From: Paenibacillus ginsengarvi
Lineage (GTDB): Bacteria > Bacillota > Bacilli > Paenibacillales > NBRC-103111
Length of the DNA: 64,000 bases
NCBI RefSeq assembly: GCF_003626695.1
Contig: NZ_RBAH01000002.1
Coordinates: 124,001-188,000, forward strand
Reading direction: 5' to 3'
Shown one piece after another: positions 61,317 through 64,000 of the stretch. The notes beneath the pieces were generated by a model that searched no databases, was not told where the DNA came from, and saw only the letters and a program-made list of their open reading frames with translations. How positions within the stretch are numbered: the stretch's first letter is position 1; each line of letters begins with the position of its first letter. The position numbers were made by a program, and so were the translations under genes.

Positions 61317-62972
61317 ATGACAATAGCAATCCGTCGGGCGCAACAAGCGGCCGTATGTATTACAGCAACATTGCTCGTTTCCGGCTGCCTGTCTTCAGCC
61401 GAACCCGCCCAAACGCAACCGCCCAAGGCGGAGCAAAAAGAGCCTACGGGCGGCGAGCCGGCGGGGAGCGGCAAGTTCCGGCTCGGCCAGGATCCTCTAG
61501 CCTTCAGCTTGTTCGGCAATTACGACTGGTATGCGATGCAGCCGTGGGGCGGAGATCCGGCCACGCGCTGGATCAAGGAACATAAAAAGGTAAGCGTTAC
61601 CAATATAACGTCCGGCGGCAAAGCGTCGCAGACGCTGAATGCGATGATCGTCTCCGGCGGGCTGCCCGACGTTATTTTTACCGAACGCGGAGCCGACGTG
61701 GAGAAGCTGCGCAAAGCGGGCAAGCTCGTCCCGCTCGACCCTTATTTGGATGTATACCCGAATTTGAAAAAATGGGCGACGCCGGAGACGATCCGCCTGC
61801 TTCGCTCGGAAGACGGCAAGCTGTACCAGTTTCCGAACTGGCATACGTCCACGCCAACCGGCAACGGCGGGTACAGCATCAACAAAAAAATATATGAGGA
61901 GCTCGGGTCGCCTCCTTTGGAGACCTTCGACGATTTGTACCGGTATTTGCAGCAGGTCAAACAAAGCTATCCGGACGTCGTTCCTTTCGAAACGAGCATT
62001 TTTGGGCAGGGCCTCGATTTGCTGTATTCCGGCTTCGCAGCCGATCATCCGACTTTATTCGTATCGCAAATGGCCGTGCCCGCAGGGGACAAGCTGACAT
62101 CCATCTTCGCCGATCCCGTCTACAAGGAAACGATGTTGTTCGCCAGAAAGCTTTACCGGGAAAAGCTGATTCCGCAAAATACGCTTACGCAACCGCTCGA
62201 GCACGTCCGGGAAAAGGTCACATCCGGCAAAGTGGCGGTCATGGCCGCATATAACGTGACTGATCTGACCCGCCGGGGAAACTTGACCCAGCAAGCTTCC
62301 GCTTCGGGAGTCGGATACAAGCTTATTTGGCCGCTGCGCAAAGCCGAGGTGGACAAAACGAAAGTATGGCCGACCCAGTACGATTCGACCGGCTGGAACG
62401 CATCCGTCATTACGACGAGCGCCGCCAATCCTGAGGGCATATACGCCTATTTGGATTGGCTGACCGGCGAGGAAGGGCAGCGCATTCTCAATTTCGGTCC
62501 CGAGAGCATGTATTGGAGCGGAACCGACGAGTCGGGCTTTCCCTTGCTCAAGCCGAACTACTTCGACGAGACCGAGGAAATCAACCGGTTGCTCGGCGTA
62601 TGGGATACGTTTCAGTGGGCCGGCAATTCCACCTTCATGAGCAAAGCGTGGGATAGCGTGGAGAAGCAGCGTTCGATGGCGGAGAAGGGAGCTCAGCCGC
62701 AGCAGCCGATCAATTTGGCGACGTCTTACAATGCGACGCAATTCGTCAATTTGAACCCCGAGCCTTCGTCGGAGGAAGAACGAATTGCCGAAAAAGTGAG
62801 CGAGATTTATGTCGAGGCGAGGGCGAAGGCGCTCGGCGCCGGAAGCGACGCCGAGGTCATCGCCGTTCTGGAGCAGGCGGACAAGGATGCGAAAGCGGCC
62901 GGGTACGACAAGCTGCTCGAATTCAAGACCGCCAAATGGCGCGAAAACCGAGCCAAAATGAGCGCCAAGTAG
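61317..62972 (+). CDS. Extracellular solute-binding lipoprotein, second of a tandem pair
   Basis: A 551-residue paralogue of the protein at 59436. The lipobox is LLVSGC (Cys near residue 22). Matching blocks include FSLFGNYDWYAMQPWGGDPA, LPDVIFTERGADVEKLRKAG and YQFPNWHTSTPTGNGGYSIN. Differences concentrate in the signal peptide, the linker and scattered surface positions (for example SGGLPD for SGELPD and ESMYWSGTDE for EGTYWQGTDD), which suggests a shift in ligand preference while the permease contact surface is kept. It has its own promoter, so the two copies can be expressed separately. The regulator gene follows 92 bp downstream. Confidence 0.92.
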   Translation: MTIAIRRAQQAAVCITATLLVSGCLSSAEPAQTQPPKAEQKEPTGGEPAGSGKFRLGQDPLAFSLFGNYDWYAMQPWGGDPATRWIKEHKKVSVTNITSGGKASQTLNAMIVSGGLPDVIFTERGADVEKLRKAGKLVPLDPYLDVYPNLKKWATPETIRLLRSEDGKLYQFPNWHTSTPTGNGGYSINKKIYEELGSPPLETFDDLYRYLQQVKQSYPDVVPFETSIFGQGLDLLYSGFAADHPTLFVSQMAVPAGDKLTSIFADPVYKETMLFARKLYREKLIPQNTLTQPLEHVREKVTSGKVAVMAAYNVTDLTRRGNLTQQASASGVGYKLIWPLRKAEVDKTKVWPTQYDSTGWNASVITTSAANPEGIYAYLDWLTGEEGQRILNFGPESMYWSGTDESGFPLLKPNYFDETEEINRLLGVWDTFQWAGNSTFMSKAWDSVEKQRSMAEKGAQPQQPINLATSYNATQFVNLNPEPSSEEERIAEKVSEIYVEARAKALGAGSDAEVIAVLEQADKDAKAAGYDKLLEFKTAKWRENRAKMSAK

Positions 62973-63064
62973 CAGGATAACGGGACCTTGCCGGACGTAT
63001 AGATGGTACGGGGAGGGAAGGAGTTGACCCCTAACCGAAAACGATTCGGAAAGGACCGACACGT

Positions 63065-64000
63065 ATGTACAAAGTATTGCTCGCCGAAGACGAGCAGCTC
63101 GACCTGGAGGGACTTCTCCGTTTTATTCCATGGGAAGAGCTGGAGATGGAAGTCGCAGCCGCGGTAAACAGCGGCTTTGCGGCTCTGGAAGTCCTTGGCC
63201 GAGAGTCGATCGACGTACTCGTGACCGATATCCGAATGCCGAATATGTCCGGATTGGAGCTTGCCCGTCAAGCGATCGCGCTGCGGCCGGAGCTGAAGGT
63301 CGTGTTTGTAAGCGGCTATGCCGATTTCCAGTACGCGAAACAAGCGATCGACATGAACGCGTGCAGCTACGTGCTTAAGCCGGTCGACGACGACGAGTTG
63401 GCTCAGGCGCTGCGGACGGCGGCGGAGACGCTGAACCGGGAGCGGTTCGGCGCGAGCTTGGAGCAGACGTTCCGGCAGTCCGCGCCCTATATGAAAGACG
63501 AGCTGCTCGGCCGCCTGCTCGAAGGAAAGGCGGAAGGAGGGCCGGCGTTATCGCTTTTGGAGCCGTACGGATTGGACCGGATTCCGTTTCCCGCAGCGGT
63601 CGCTTTGTTCGAGTTCGACGACTTGGATTGGAAGCGGAGCTTGTACCGGGAAGAAGAACCCCCCGATAAGGTGCGGCAATGGTGCAGCGCGCTGCTCGGC
63701 ATATTCGGCTCGAAGGGGATCGATTATTGCTGCACAACGGAAGGCGACCGGATCGCGGTGATCATAAGCGAATCCGATCCGGCTTCCGAGCTCGAGAATA
63801 TGATAACGGAAATTAAAGCGGATACGAGGCTGTCCGTGACGGCTGGCCTTGGAGAAACGGCGTCCGGTTTGGACGAAGTTCACCGCTCCTACGTTCAGGC
63901 GGCGGAAGCACTAGCGTGCAAAATGTTTTACGGCAAAGGGAGGCTGATCGGACCTGCCGACCGCCGGCCGGGCATCGTGCGGGATGCCAAGGAGCTGGGC
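63065..64000 (+). CDS. YesN-type response regulator (AraC output), cut by the window end
   Basis: The first 312 residues are present. The receiver domain shows the acidic pair in LLAEDEQ, phospho-acceptor Asp in VTDIRMPNMSG (near residue 55), Ser in VSGYADFQYAKQAI and Lys in YVLKPVDDDEL. The middle region is the helical and AraC-linker part of YesN-like regulators; the AraC helix-turn-helix should lie just past base 64000. Such proteins are phosphorylated by YesM-type membrane kinases that sense sugars and activate the adjacent ABC operon. No kinase gene is seen upstream, so it is probably downstream. AAAGGA precedes the ATG. Confidence 0.9.
   Translation, partial: MYKVLLAEDEQLDLEGLLRFIPWEELEMEVAAAVNSGFAALEVLGRESIDVLVTDIRMPNMSGLELARQAIALRPELKVVFVSGYADFQYAKQAIDMNACSYVLKPVDDDELAQALRTAAETLNRERFGASLEQTFRQSAPYMKDELLGRLLEGKAEGGPALSLLEPYGLDRIPFPAAVALFEFDDLDWKRSLYREEEPPDKVRQWCSALLGIFGSKGIDYCCTTEGDRIAVIISESDPASELENMITEIKADTRLSVTAGLGETASGLDEVHRSYVQAAEALACKMFYGKGRLIGPADRRPGIVRDAKELG

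Overview
The window looks like a chromosomal stretch of a Gram-positive, spore-forming Paenibacillaceae bacterium (Paenibacillus or a close relative). Pointers are several sugar-uptake sets of the LplB/YtcP permease plus lipoprotein type, large membrane-anchored AraC/YesN regulators, a SinR homologue, a YuiD-type PAP2 protein, a FIMAH-domain surface protein and a rifampin phosphotransferase. This assignment rests on gene content only. I saw no rRNA, tRNA, CRISPR array, intact transposase or phage gene.

Layout. 1-1251: the tail of a solute-binding protein and a PhyH-type dioxygenase. 1372-3724: a compact ADP-ribose/NAD operon (NrtR-like NUDIX regulator, NADAR glycosidase, microbial PARG) behind a promoter with a 37-bp palindrome. 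3946-9777: sugar ABC importer (two permeases, lipoprotein) with its membrane AraC regulator. 10016-11897: small AT-rich accessory genes (HAD, GNAT, HD-like) and an AraC remnant. 12129-18558: a carbohydrate block (Tat-exported beta-helix protein, DUF4838 protein, FAD oxidoreductase, AraC regulator). 18760-20910: two related genes with a ParB-like domain flanking a broken TRM11-type methyltransferase gene. 21111-27075: esterase, orphan solute-binding lipoprotein, a remnant of another, and a 1028-residue secreted propeller/FIMAH protein. 27349-29306: an unknown membrane protein and a TPR-Imm51 orphan immunity protein. 29523-32117: rph. 32453-33793: another orphan binding protein. 33929-37522: a two-component system divergent from small membrane-protein genes (DUF6220, a frameshifted mini-gene, VOC, DUF6223). 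38038-41526: BNR sialidase-like protein, AraC remnant, Gfo/Idh/MocA oxidoreductase. 42165-45784: an XpaC-like / binding-domain-VWA / TelA operon.

45868-57339 is the most striking part. A SinR homologue sits beside four copies of a GTTCTT...AAGAAC palindrome. To the left (minus strand) lies a five-gene operon for a lipid-linked sugar: a UbiA-type polyprenyl-phosphate phosphoribosyltransferase, an SMR-type flippase candidate, a PAP2 phosphatase, a GT-C membrane glycosyltransferase and a secreted TIM-barrel protein. To the right lies a candidate exopolysaccharide operon: HEAT protein, processive GT2 synthase, a protein joining a degenerate GGDEF to a receiver whose phospho-acceptor is Glu, two tiny overlapping genes and a membrane-anchored glycoside hydrolase. 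I read this as one SinR-controlled cell-surface or matrix-glycan island resembling both mycobacterial decaprenyl-phospho-ribose synthesis and the B. subtilis ydaJKLMN locus; that reading is inference.

57504-64000: a second sugar importer with two tandem, clearly duplicated binding lipoproteins and the start of a YesN-type response regulator cut by the window end.
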